From Pogona vitticeps (lineage: Eukaryota > Chordata > Lepidosauria > Squamata > Agamidae), in NCBI RefSeq assembly GCF_051106095.1, contig NC_135788.1, positions 41,668,501-41,732,500 of the forward strand: a stretch of DNA of 64,000 nucleotides, read 5' to 3'. A model generated the notes under the pieces. It had not been told where the DNA came from, searched no databases, and worked only from the letters and a program-made list of their open reading frames with translations. The position numbers and the translations under genes were made by a program. Below, piece after piece: positions 47,240 through 57,749 of this stretch. Within the stretch, counting starts at the first letter, position 1, and each line of letters starts with the position of its first letter.

Positions 47240-50200
47240 TCATAGGTAATGGGTTAAATTGGAAATTTCCAAAAGATATCTTGCAACGGCAGATGTAATC
47301 CGCAGGCAAGAATCATTCAGGAAAAAGGATAGGGAGTTGGGCAAAAGAGAAAGCCATGGTTCGAGAAACAGCTTTCTCAGAGAAGAATGCGCCGGGCAAT
47401 GAAATAAAATATGGTCCAGGGAATCTGGGAGGGTATGACAGAAAAAGCAGAGCCTATTTGCACGGGGGATCTTAGTGAATCGGCCTGCATGAACCGCCGA
47501 AGGGAAGATATTGAGGCGAGCTAACATAAATGCTCTTCTCTGACCAGGGTTGGTCAGTGAAGAGAAATAGTTAGAAGGGCGTCCTAGGGAAGGAGGAAGA
47601 CTGAAAAAAAGGGGAGAACAAGTGGGGTTTAAGTCAGCTGAAAGTGACTCAAACTCAAGCTGCCAAAGTTTGTGTTTGATCAAGGAATGGGCCTGTTGTA
47701 ATCCCAGGTCGAAAAGGGATTCTAAGTCCAGTCCTAGGGATAGAAGTTTGGAGTCAATCAGTTTAAACCAATTCGAAGTGTAGGAGTCACTAAGAAGGTC
47801 AAAGAGAAGAGAATTGGAATTAGAGTGGAGATGAATACGGAGCCAGTATTTGAAAGTGGAGACCCAGGCAAGAGTAGAAGGAAGGTGGGTTCCCAATTCA
47901 AGTACCATGGTGGAGAGGCGAATCATATTGGGAACACCTAAGATCTTTCTAAAGAAGACAGCGGCAATGGAGTCAATGTCGTGGTTTATGGGGACCCCAT
48001 AAAAAAGGTGGGATAGGAGTTTCCACTGGAAAATATGCAAGGCTGCTGGGACAAACTGGTTGCCCGAGAAGTAATGGAATTTAGAAATTACATTGAGTTG
48101 GGATGTTGATGTGGAAATGACCGATTTTTTGTGTGAGGCCCAGTTTAGTTTGAAATGGAAAGTGAGCCCGATGTATTTAAAGGTTGGCACTTGTTGGTAG
48201 GATTGTGTACCAACTGTCCAAGTGGATAGAGGGCTAGATTTAGAAAAAACAACTATTTTAGTTTTGGAAGAATTTATGCTAAGATCGTTGATGGAGCAAT
48301 AGTCTTGAAATTTGGCTAGAAGAAGACGCAGCCCGGCTTTGGAGAGGGACAGCAGGACTGCATCGTCAGCATAGAGGAGAACTGAGAGAGGGGCACCGTT
48401 AAGAGAGGGGGAAGAGTTAGTAGCTTTACATAAGAAAGGAGGGAGATCTGCAAGGAATAAATTGAACAGTAACGGGGCTAATATACACCCTTGACGGACA
48501 CCCCTGTTAACTTGAAATCTATCAGTTAGTGTATTGGAGTTTGGGAGGCGAATCTGACATGTGTTTGAAGAGTGAAGACGCCTAAGCAGAAAGAGTAGTC
48601 GAGGATCAATGCCCCATTGAGATAGTTTGTCCCATAAGAGGGATCTGTTAACAGAGTCGAAGGCACCTTGAAGGTCAACAAAAGCAGCAAACAAACTAGA
48701 TTTGTGATGAATGGAATATTTGTCAACTAAATGGGATAAAAGTAAAGTGTGATCAAGAGTAGAGGCTCCAGAGCGGAAGCCAATTTGCTCTTTCCCCGGA
48801 AGATTAATGGAAGAAGCCCAGGCAGAAAGTTTGGCTAGAAGAGATTTTGAATAAAGTTTGCCAATAAAAGATAGAAGGCTAATTGGGCGGTAGTTGCTAG
48901 GGAGAGAGGGATCACCTTTTTTGAATATTGGAATCAGAGTGGAGATTAACCAAGAGTTAGGAAGGATGCCAGAGTGGTTAACTAAGGTGAAAAAGTTAGC
49001 CAAGGAATGAGACCACCAGTGGGGGTTACTGGTCAGAATCTCAGTGAGGACTTGATCAGGGCCTGGGGCCTTACCAGACTTCAGTGAGCTGATTAAATCC
49101 AGTATTTCCTCAGAAGTAACAGGAGGCCAGTCGGGGAGGGCCTGGAGCGAGGGATCGGAAGGGGGGTTGGGGTTTGGGGAGAAGAAAATTGTGGAGAAGT
49201 GGGCTATCCATTCCTCCGAGGGGATAGAAGAAGAAGGGTCAGAAGAAGAGAAAGTGGTGGAAGAAGATACCAAAGACCAGAAGGCTTTGTAGTTGTGTGA
49301 TAGAATTGCCTGGAGCAGATCAGACCACTTTCGTTGAGCAAAGAAATGTTTTTTTGAGTCTAAAAGTAATGTGCAGGACTTTCTGACAGTAAGGTAGTGT
49401 TGTAGAGACGCTGGGGTAGGGTTAAGGCGGAAAGAGTGGAAAAGAGATCTAACATGTTTCTTGGCCTGCCAACAGTCGGAGTCGAACCATGAAGTGGCAC
49501 GGTTATGGGATGGGGAATTAGTTGGACTACTAAGGGAAGTAATTAAGGAATCCACAAGAGTATTATAGGAGGTGATAGCTGTGGCAATAGAGTCAGTTGT
49601 AGCAATGGTAAGGTTAAGATTGGAGATCTCTGGCAGTAAGGTCCAGGAGAAGAATTCAGCTTCTGTTTGAGAAGTCCATATAAGGCGACAAGAGGGTTGT
49701 GAAGGGGGAATTTGGGTGGAGGAGGGGGAAGAAGGGAAGGTTAGGGACAAAAGAAGAGGCAGGTGGTCACTGTCAGCATGAACACCAACAGAGAAGTCCA
49801 AGAGAAAGGGGAAAAGAGCTGGGGAAGCGATGGTGTAATCGATTACGCTTGGACCTCTAATGGAGAGGTGGGTGTATTCACCAGGGATGTCCTTACCCCA
49901 TGTGCCATTAAAAATGGCAATGTGAAGATTGAGACAGAGGTTAATTAAGAAGGTAGCATGAGGTGTGATAATCTTGTCTCTGGAAGACCTTGGGCGATCG
50001 AGCCAGGGGGGAGACGACTCATCAAACTCCAGATTTATATGTTTGGCTAGGACAGAGTTATTGGGTCCTAACCGGGTATTAAGGTCCCCCAGGATCAAAA
50101 TGTAGGCAGATGGATTAGCTTCCAGATTAAGGTTGACAAGGTTCTCTACCTCCACCCAGGTGCTATTCAAAGAGGAGGATGGAGGTGGGAAGTAAAGATT

Positions 50201-50530
50201 AAGTAGTAGGATTTTATGTTGACCGTACTGGAGGAGGAAGATTTGAATATAGAGTGAGGGGGAAGGGATGGAGGTGAGGGTGAATAAGGAGGAGGGTTTA
50301 AGGAAACAACAGAGACCCGCGGAGGGGCGCCCTCTTGTTTTAGATTTAATAGCCGGGATATGATAAGTAAGGAAACCTTGAATGGACGGAGGATTTAATA
50401 ACCAGGTCTCCTGTAAGAGAATAATGTCGTAGCTAGAGAGAAACTTTAGCAGGTCTTTGTCCGAAGCTTTTTTCCTCCAGCCACCTATATTCCATGAGAT
50501 TAATTGGAGAGAGGGATGGGGAGGGGGGGG
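47240..50530 (-). CDS. LINE ORF2: endonuclease, reverse transcriptase, zinc knuckle
   Basis: The frame is open for about 1,096 codons from 50530 to a stop at 47240. Residues about 5-240 are the APE endonuclease: LISWNIGGWR, IILLQETWLL, LILGDLNTRLG, VIDYTIAS and DSDHLPLL cover the catalytic Asn, Glu, Asp and SDH positions. The RT follows: SLKSGKAPGPDQV, YRPISLLSFIGKLY, FAAFVDLQGAFDSVNRSL, RGVRQGCILAPLLFN and LLYADDAVLL (catalytic YADD near 48360). A C-x2-C-x8-H-x4-C knuckle (CFFCHTLPDSLDHILFHC) sits near the C terminus. There is no ATG before residue 121; translation may depend on reinitiation after ORF1, or an early base change removed a start. It nicks target DNA and copies the LINE RNA. Confidence 0.85.
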   Translation of the reverse strand, partial: PPPPHPSLQLISWNIGGWRKKASDKDLLKFLSSYDIILLQETWLLNPPSIQGFLTYHIPAIKSKTRGRPSAGLCCFLKPSSLFTLTSIPSPSLYIQIFLLQYGQHKILLLNLYFPPPSSSLNSTWVEVENLVNLNLEANPSAYILILGDLNTRLGPNNSVLAKHINLEFDESSPPWLDRPRSSRDKIITPHATFLINLCLNLHIAIFNGTWGKDIPGEYTHLSIRGPSVIDYTIASPALFPFLLDFSVGVHADSDHLPLLLSLTFPSSPSSTQIPPSQPSCRLIWTSQTEAEFFSWTLLPEISNLNLTIATTDSIATAITSYNTLVDSLITSLSSPTNSPSHNRATSWFDSDCWQAKKHVRSLFHSFRLNPTPASLQHYLTVRKSCTLLLDSKKHFFAQRKWSDLLQAILSHNYKAFWSLVSSSTTFSSSDPSSSIPSEEWIAHFSTIFFSPNPNPPSDPSLQALPDWPPVTSEEILDLISSLKSGKAPGPDQVLTEILTSNPHWWSHSLANFFTLVNHSGILPNSWLISTLIPIFKKGDPSLPSNYRPISLLSFIGKLYSKSLLAKLSAWASSINLPGKEQIGFRSGASTLDHTLLLSHLVDKYSIHHKSSLFAAFVDLQGAFDSVNRSLLWDKLSQWGIDPRLLFLLRRLHSSNTCQIRLPNSNTLTDRFQVNRGVRQGCILAPLLFNLFLADLPPFLCKATNSSPSLNGAPLSVLLYADDAVLLSLSKAGLRLLLAKFQDYCSINDLSINSSKTKIVVFSKSSPLSTWTVGTQSYQQVPTFKYIGLTFHFKLNWASHKKSVISTSTSQLNVISKFHYFSGNQFVPAALHIFQWKLLSHLFYGVPINHDIDSIAAVFFRKILGVPNMIRLSTMVLELGTHLPSTLAWVSTFKYWLRIHLHSNSNSLLFDLLSDSYTSNWFKLIDSKLLSLGLDLESLFDLGLQQAHSLIKHKLWQLEFESLSADLNPTCSPLFFSLPPSLGRPSNYFSSLTNPGQRRAFMLARLNIFPSAVHAGRFTKIPRANRLCFFCHTLPDSLDHILFHCPAHSSLRKLFLEPWLSLLPNSLSFFLNDSCLRITSAVARYLLEISNLTHYL

Positions 50531-50549
50531 TCAGAGGGGAAGCAGTTAG

Positions 50550-51936
50550 TCAGCAGGAGGAAGTACTGGGGTCTGAAAGGGGGGGAATCACAGAAGACAA
50601 AAGGGGATCAAGGACTGGAGGACAGGCAGGCTCAGAGGGTGAGGCTAAAGCATCTATTGCAGGTTTATGGTTAGTAAAATCGAAATTAAGGGGAGGGGGT
50701 TCCTGGGACATAGCATCGACCAATGCAAAGGAGGTGATTGGGGCACCCCGGTTGACAATACATACAGGGGATAGGGGGATATGGGGAGGGGAAGCAGTAG
50801 AAGGATTGGAGTATGCAGGGAAACAGACGTAAGCTTCCGGTTGAATTAAAGCAGGCGCATTGGTCGACTGGAGATCTGTGATGGAGTCTCGAGGTGTCAC
50901 CGGTGGGTTAGAGGAATATTGTAAAATGGGCGAAGAGGGGATTTGAGGAGATGGCAAGTGGTCCATCGGCTTAGCGGGATGGGTTGCTTCAACCCTCATG
51001 TGAGATGGAAGGGACCGCGAAGTAGAAGAGAGCAGCAGGGAGTCCGTAGGGGGGTAGGTAGGTCTGAAGGTTCGAAACAGTTTTGTCCTCTTGGAGGAGG
51101 GGGAGGCGTCTGTAGGAGGGGGTTGCAGAGAGGCTTCCATCGAGATAAGCCTGGCAATGGTGGTATTCTTGAAAAGGCGGTGGGGGGGTAACACCCCATC
51201 GTTGAAGTAGATTCGCAGAAGAGAACAACATCCCAGGAACATAGTTCGAATGGAAGGTCAGTAATAGTCTAGCTGAGTGGAAGGATGTTGACAAGGTCTC
51301 AGTCCTGTAGAGGTCGATGTTCCGAACATTCACTTTTAGGAGGAAGGCGAGATGTCTCTTCGCCAAGGCGATTTTAGTCCAGCATGGAAAGCTTGTAAAA
51401 CCGCGAGGAGGACCGATTGTGACAACAGCAGCGTGAGGAACGTAGACCAAATGCATTATGGGCTTGGAAGGAACTTGAGGGAGGCAGCCATCAGAGAAAG
51501 AACTAGGAGGAGTTTCTTTGCAAACGGCCGAGTTGAGTTTATCTGAGGTTTTATTTAGGCAGGATAGACAATGTGGAGAAATAGAGCATGAGCTCTTTAA
51601 GAAGTCTGTAAGTAGAGTAAGCTGGGAGAAAATCTGAGAGACAGTTCTTGCAGTTAGTGTAGAATAACGTTTTATAAGTTCAATAGCATCACAATCCAAG
51701 CGAGAGTTAACACTAGGTAGCGGTTTGGAGTAGCATTGTTCAGGGGGGTGAGTAGTTGAAGGAGTATGGACCTCCTGTGTCTGGTTTGTAGAAGAAGCAC
51801 TTCTTATCAGGGGTGTTGTAGTCAATGTAGAAGGTTGAGGTGGAAAAAAGGAGTCCAGCCGCAGCTGTTTGGATGAAGGTGAAATCTGTGCCAAATCGGG
51901 GCTAGTTTGAGAAAGAGTTCTTTTGGATTTCCCCAT
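50550..51936 (-). CDS. LINE ORF1, probably one frameshift
   Basis: The first frame starts at MGKSKRTLSQTSPDLAQISP (51936) and runs 315 codons to 50989. An overlapping frame (51242-50550) continues with the more coding-like RIYFNDGVLPPHRLFKNTT and a Ser/Pro-rich region to a TGA at 50550, just before ORF2. The change of frame lies near the C-run at about 51180-51190 or slightly upstream, and suggests a one-base slip in this copy. The N-terminal part is Ser/Thr/Pro-rich, the middle has FTSFPCWTKIALAKRHLAFL. ORF1 proteins bind the LINE RNA. No standard RNA-binding domain is obvious by eye. Confidence 0.55.
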
Positions 51937-52252
51937 TTAAATAATAGACTAAAGGGAAAGGAAGAAAAAGAAAACAAACCGTTTGCTTGTGGAGATAACA
52001 ATGGCGTCAGCGGAGAAGGACGGGAGAGGCCGGTCGAAGAAGAAAAGCAAAACACTTCTAGGTTCAAGGATAGACCAGCAGCAGGGTTCCAATAAACACC
52101 ATAGCCTCGTAGCCAAGAGTAGGAAGTTCCCTAATAAGGAAAATATAAGATAACAAGCTTGGAAGGCAAAGATAAAGGGAATACCGGAGCTCCGACTCCA
52201 CGCTGCTGACGGCTCGGACTCTCTGTTACCAGAGAGTGGTGGAGTAACTGAA

Positions 52253-52600
52253 GTATTGACTTTTCCTCACCCAGACTTTGCTTTGGAGGCTCACTCTACT
52301 GGATGCCTGTACTAGGTGCAGCAGGTGGCTATGAGTGAAACTGCCTTCGTAGTGGTGGCACCTCAGGAGTGAAATGCTTTTCCAAAAGCAGTTCCCATGT
52401 TTTGTTTTTGGAATCTTGCAACTGTATTTTTTGTTTTTCTATATCTTTTCAGTTTCAAATGGTTTTAAATGTATGTTTTAAGTTTACTAATTTATTCTCT
52501 GATCTTTATATTTTAACATTCATGCTTTCGAACAGTTACTTTCAATGCGTCACTGAGATTTTAACTTTGTATTTTGTATATGCACCACCAAGTTAGGGAG
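52253..52600 (+). mobile_element. L2-like LINE 3' remnant
   Basis: The phrases gtagtggtggcacctcagga, gtgaaatgcttttcc and a long T-rich tail follow the order of an L2 3' end. It is strongly decayed and lacks a recognisable coding block. Confidence 0.35.
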
Positions 52601-52802
52601 GTCAGCATCCTGGCAAAAATCAGGTAGCATAGCAAAATATATTCAGCCATGAACTACTTTCTGGAGAACAGACTGAGTCAAGAATACAGATATTTTCAAT
52701 TTCTCCTTAAAAATAAACAAAAACATATAAATTTACTAAAGGAGGGCAGCTTATGGAAAGATACATTAGCAGCCCTACAACAATGAATAAGAACATCTAG
52801 AG

Positions 52803-53602
52803 CAGAGTTCCCCAACCTTTTGTTTAGTCCGGCCCGGCGGAGTCTCTGACGGAGGTGGGGCAGCCCTTCACGATTGCCCTCTCTGATGCACACGCACAGT
52901 GGTTGGGGAGCATGCGCACCATAGGCGCGTGCACGTTCCCTCACCACTTCACACATGCGCAGGAGCACCTGCCCACCCGTGGCGGCGGCGGAAGCCTGGG
53001 AGTCTTTTTAATTTTACCTGGCTCTTGCCCACTCCCCCACCCCCGTTACCGCCACTACTGCCGGGAGGAGAGCCGCCAAAACACCCGGCCCTAGATCTCC
53101 CTCCCGGCAGTTCTCCACCCCCCACCCCCATCACCACTGCTACTGCCGGGAGGAGTGCACCCTGGTCTTCCTCTTCCTCCCAGCTTTTCTCCACCCCCCC
53201 ACTCCCGTCGCTGCTGCTACTGCCGGGAGGAGAGCGCCCGGGCCTTCCTCCCGGCCTTTCTCCACCACCACCCACTCACTGCCACTGCCGGGAGGAGAGC
53301 AGCTGGTTCTTGACCTGCCTTCCGGCTCTCCCCCAGCCCCGTTGCCACTGCCGCCGGGCCACAAAGGCAGACCTCCTGTCTCCCCCCCCCCCCGCATGCA
53401 CTCCCCTCCCCACAGCTGCCTTGGGGACTCAGGGGCTTGCTTGAAGGGGTGAGGGAGGCTCACGCTGGCACTGACACATGCGCACGCAAAGCAGCTGAGA
53501 GGAGGGGAGTGCATGGGGGGGTGGGAGGTCTGCCTTCGCGGCCCGGTCGGGCTCAAGCCACGGACCGTCAATGGGCCACGGACTGGGGGTTGACGAACCC
53601 TG
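52803..53602. mobile_element. 800-bp non-autonomous hAT element with minisatellite
   Basis: A perfect 8-bp target duplication ATCTAGAG lies at 52795-52802 and 53603-53610. Ends are CAGAGTTCCCCAACC and, in reverse complement, CAGGGTTCGTCAACC. The interior is GC-rich with a tandem repeat array (53040-53360) and a 12-C run at 53382-53393. Several long Pro/Gly-rich open frames on both strands come from the array and are not genes. It has no transposase. Confidence 0.9.
53040..53360. repeat. minisatellite with ~60-85-bp units inside the hAT element
   Basis: Four to five units each begin actgccgggaggagag or a near variant and continue with cttcctcccggc(c/a)tttctccacc, then a ccgc/ccactgc spacer. 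Units differ in length and sequence. The array explains the size of the element. Confidence 0.75.
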
Positions 53603-53610
53603 ATCTAGAG

Positions 53611-56600
53611 TCTAGACAACCTCTCTATTTGCCATGCAGTTCAATGTATTTTTCATTATGTAGAACAAGCTATCTAAGGCAAATGTATTTTTCCTGCATA
53701 TATCTACTTGCTAAGCTTACTAGAAATGCTGGCAAAAGATTTACATTCTAGCTTTATAAGGGTGAAATGTCACTTAAAGAAATGTACACTGATTAGATGC
53801 AAGAATATGACTAAGAAACTCTCAAATGGCTTTTTGAAATAAAACATGGTTAATTCCCTTTAGGCTATGTTTTCCTTTGAAAAGAGGCTCTAACAAGAGG
53901 AAGTCTGTGAAAAGCTAGACAAAAATGCTCAGAGGGATTACATTAATATTAAAAGACAAGAACAAGCATCAAGCATTTTCATTTCAGCATGTTAGACAGC
54001 AGTAGTGAGTCTCCTTGTTTAAAATCAGGATTTATGTATTTACTATTACTAACATAAATTGCTAATCCATTCCCAGAGAAACCTTTTCAGCTAATTTTGC
54101 ACCATCTTATCATTAAAAATTGTATTTTAAGAGAGAAAGGGGCATATTTTTCATGGTTTGTTTTACAGATTAGTTTTCGTATATTGCTCTACTAAATTCA
54201 TGAAAATCCATTAGGAATTATTGGCTGTACATAATCCACTATGCAGATATTTCCATACAATCAAACAAGAGGCAGTTTTATAGTCATAGCTTTCAATCCA
54301 GACTTAATAACTTTAAGCAAAGCATTGAAATCTATTTGGCCAAATCTAGTCACAACCAACATAGGTTCAACCGATTTCAATGGGTATACTCAAAATATGA
54401 CTATAGGTTTAAGCCTAGATTTCCAGATCATAGAATTTAGTTGGAGAAACAGCATGAATTTTCCAGAAGGTGGGTATCTGAACCTATTTTAGAAATGAAA
54501 CAACTATAAATAAAAACAAATATCATGCTGACACTGGTTCTGCCTCTTGTTTCATATCTAGTCCCATCCGGACTTCAGGTGAAGGGCAGGTTCAATTTTC
54601 ACTGCTTCTTTGGTGCTCAAACAGGGTTGTGGAAGTATCTCAATGTCTATTCTCTTCTTAGGGGATTTCTGTGACATTTCACTTTTTCTCTGCAACCTAC
54701 ATTTGATCCCATAAGGAAGTTCAAACATCCTTATGAATAATCTGACATTTCTCACCAGATTACTCATGAACGTGTTCAAACCCGCCCATAAACACAAATA
54801 CTGTATAGATTGCAGGAAAAAAAGTATGACAAGTTTTCTATTCTTATATTCTTACTGAATACATTTTCTGTTAACTGAGGTAGATGGCTGAAGAATATCA
54901 TCCAGGCTGAAAGCTAGTTTGTGGTGGTCCTAGTGATAAGACCAATAATACCTGTTTCAAAGCAAACCGGGGGGGGGGAAATGGAGTAGTTTGAGTGATC
55001 TCATTCTGGATAAAAAGCAGTTAGCATCAGTGACATACATCTGCTCCTTCCTGATACGTATGACTTTCCACTCCCTGTCGGCTATCTTGTGCTTCAACAA
55101 CTATCTTATCCATCCTCATTCTGCAAATTTAATGGCAGCATCACATCATTTTTCAAGTACTTAAAAAGTGTCTATAGTATTTCCCTTTATCTTCATCCCA
55201 CTTAAAGATACGCTTCATGAACAGTTTTATTTTTAGAAGCTCTTGCATGTCTGGAAGGCTTTTTAAAAACAACAACAGGCTTTTAAAAGTAAGAATTTGA
55301 CATCCTTGTGTATGTGATGCTGCAATGAAATCCATAAAAATGGAAGGTAGCCAAGCTGCTCCAAAAGAGCAAAACCAAAATCCATGGGAAAATAAAAACT
55401 TTACTAGGACCAACTATAATTCTGCAATCGTATGGATTAGGGAAGCACTTGGATTCTCCAGAACATCAGGCTAGGAACATGAACATCCAAAAGTTTGGTT
55501 AGATGTTTAAGCCACAGAAGGCCAATTAACTAAAGGCCAAATATATATTATAGATAGAACATCATTTTATCAAAAAACATATCAGTGTCCCAGATTCATG
55601 ATTCTTACTGACTTTTGGATGTGAAAAATCAGCATGCAAATGAAGTCTATGTTAATATGCAGAAGATCAATCACAAAAGAAAGCAAACTAAGGTACAAAT
55701 TATAGGAGGTATGAAAAGCTTCTACTGTGACCATCAGACACTTTCAACAGTTAAAGAATTTTCTCTTATAATGATGTGCTCTCTGTAATGTATAATGTGG
55801 TTCTGCATCCCAGGATGTAGGATCTATGCCTAATGAATCATTAGTGGCTACACAGGCTTCATAATATACCTCACAATGTCTCCTGGATAGAAAAGAAATG
55901 GTAACCCACTTCACTGAAAACACAGACTGTTTATAGCTCTGAGATTTGCTTCATGCATTAGGTGACAGACACATGTTTCCCAGGTAGCTTTGGGTGGAGT
56001 AATAATATTTGAATTCAGGTAGAGAAGATCAGTACATAAAAATGAGGACAGTAAGATTTCATCATTTTAATCAGCAAGTTAATCAAGTGAAGCTCAAGTT
56101 GCAGATTGAGCTAAGGAGTCTGATTAAGGGGTGAAACTACACCTCTGCACCAGCTCCCCCTGCCAAAAGCAGTTAAAAAAGGAATAGGGATAGTTTTTTG
56201 TTCTGGCATCTAAAGCTAGCAGATGTTTAATACTGCAGAAGAAATTTCTATGGATTTCTTGCTAGCCATGGCCAGTTTGTTAAGCCACATTATCATTACA
56301 AAATAGTTCATTGTGAACATGTGTTTGCATCTGTATCATCAACTGCCTTGAATGATTTTGAGCTCCCTGTGTTTGCCAGCCCCCGTGGTGGGTACAGATA
56401 AAGCCAGCTCAAAGGTGTGGTATAGGAGTGGGAAGCAATGCAGTCCTCTCTCAAAATGTTGTTGGACTGCAACTCCCTTCAGTCCTAACGAGCATAGTGA
56501 ATGGCGCTGGATCGCAGGAGTTGACACCTTGGAGGAGTACATATTTCTCCTCATCAGCTACATGATTTCAGTATAATTGGTCTTTCATTATATGAACACA

Positions 56601-57198
56601 ATGTGTTGCACATGTTATACAATGCAATCAATCTCAAACTGCAGTCACACTAGCAAAATGTTTCAGAGTTACTCCTCATGAATTTCAACACACCTTTTTT
56701 GGGTTCAGATGATGTGAGGCCATTATTGATTATTTTGTTCCTCCTCTGTGCTATCTCCGCATCAAATACAGCCTGCTGGGAGACTACTACTATATCTGTT
56801 CTACTTTTCATTGTGCAGTACAACCAACATATCAGTGAGTGTGTACTCCAAAACCAATTCATTTCCTATTCATCTGTTGTGTGGTCCCACCTCCCTCACC
56901 CACTGCCATTTGACTACCTTAATTTATTTAAACAGGAATGTTGGTGTGTTGGTATACTTCTGTCATCAGTCCCCCTACTGTCTTTTGACTGCCATTGCAA
57001 TGTGCTGTGAGTTCTTCTCCCCAATGGATAATGAAGCAAGGAAATGGGAAGAAATGGCCGAGATCAGTACATGGCCAGTGAGTTCTACTAACACATCAAT
57101 GTACACTCACTTTTTTAAAAAGGAGAAAGTGAGCAGACAAAGGAAGAAGAAAAGGAAGGGGGTATGTCCCACTTACAGGGTTTAGACCATACCACATC
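53611..57198. other. AT-rich DNA without recognised gene
   Basis: I recognise no exon. A 10-G run lies at 54969-54978. Near 54290-54420 the text recalls a short dispersed squamate repeat (tttcaatgggtatactca). A hAT-like core is listed separately at 56450. Confidence 0.4.
56450..56540. mobile_element. core of a short hAT-like repeat
   Basis: The phrase atgttgttggactgcaactc followed by ccttcagtcctaacgagcat and caggagttgacaccttggag has the inverted actgcaactccc/ggagttg layout of the short hAT-like repeats in this window. Ends are not clear. Confidence 0.35.
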
Positions 57199-57200
57199 TA

Positions 57201-57747
57201 CCATATTTTTCCATGTATAGGATGCCCCCATGTATAAGATACCCCCCGACTTTTCTATCCCAAAATTAAGAAATCTAAGTGGGGCTTAGCAAATGTAGGG
57301 TAAAAAGGATCAAAGTGCTGCAGGATGGCTTTGATCCCTGCTTTCTCCCTTTGTGCTAAGCCCCTCATGGCTTAGCAAAAGGAGGGAGAAAGGGATCAAA
57401 GCAATTCCATGACTGCACAATCATTTTGATCCCTTTCCTCCCTATACAACTATGGGATTGCTTTGATCCTTCCCCCCCTTCTTTTGCTAAGCCCCATGGG
57501 ACTTAGCAAGCAGAGGGGAAAGCAGGGATCAAAGCGATCCTGCAGCACTTTGATCGCTGCTTTCCTTTCGCTAAGGCTTAGCAAGTGGAGGGGAAAGCAG
57601 GGATCAAAGCCCTGCAGGATCACTTTGATCCCTACTTTCTCCTCCACTTGTTTTTTTCCTCAGCTTACTTCTGTGTATAAGATGACCCTCAATTTTTAAT
57701 TGAAAGATTTTAGACAAAAGTATAGTTTTATACATGAAAAAATACAG
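57201..57747. mobile_element. non-autonomous DNA transposon with internal inverted repeats
   Basis: The left end ccatatttttccatgtata and the right end, reverse complemented as ctgtattttttcatgtata, are inverted repeats of about 19 bp, flanked on each side by TA. The interior (about 57300-57650) is built from many copies of agcagggatcaaag and its complement ctttgatccctgct in alternating orientation. No transposase. TA flanks suit a mariner-like element, but the superfamily is uncertain. Confidence 0.65.
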
Positions 57748-57749
57748 TA

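Larger units (their letters stand above)
47108..52250 (-). mobile_element. full-length-looking APE-type LINE (Vingi/I-group-like)
   Basis: The element spans about 5.1 kb on the minus strand: a 5' UTR (to roughly 52250), ORF1 (51936-50550), ORF2 (50530-47240) and a 3' end giving tatatgccaataaaggtttc and an A-rich tail. ORF2 has an N-terminal apurinic endonuclease and a central reverse transcriptase, which excludes R4/Dong-type LINEs. Its RT and CCHC region resemble the LINE at 31-33.8 kb. The clade is tentative. No convincing target duplication was found. The uninterrupted ORF2 frame makes it much younger than other LINEs here. Confidence 0.75.

Noticed and set aside
47085-52225. Shared ggactctc on both flanks of the 47-52 kb LINE as its target duplication
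   Set aside because: The left copy is about 25 bp away from the A-rich tail, so the match is not adjacent to the element and is probably chance.
52855-53571. Pro/Gly-rich frames up to 181 codons
   Set aside because: They are translations of the minisatellite inside the hAT element, open on both strands.
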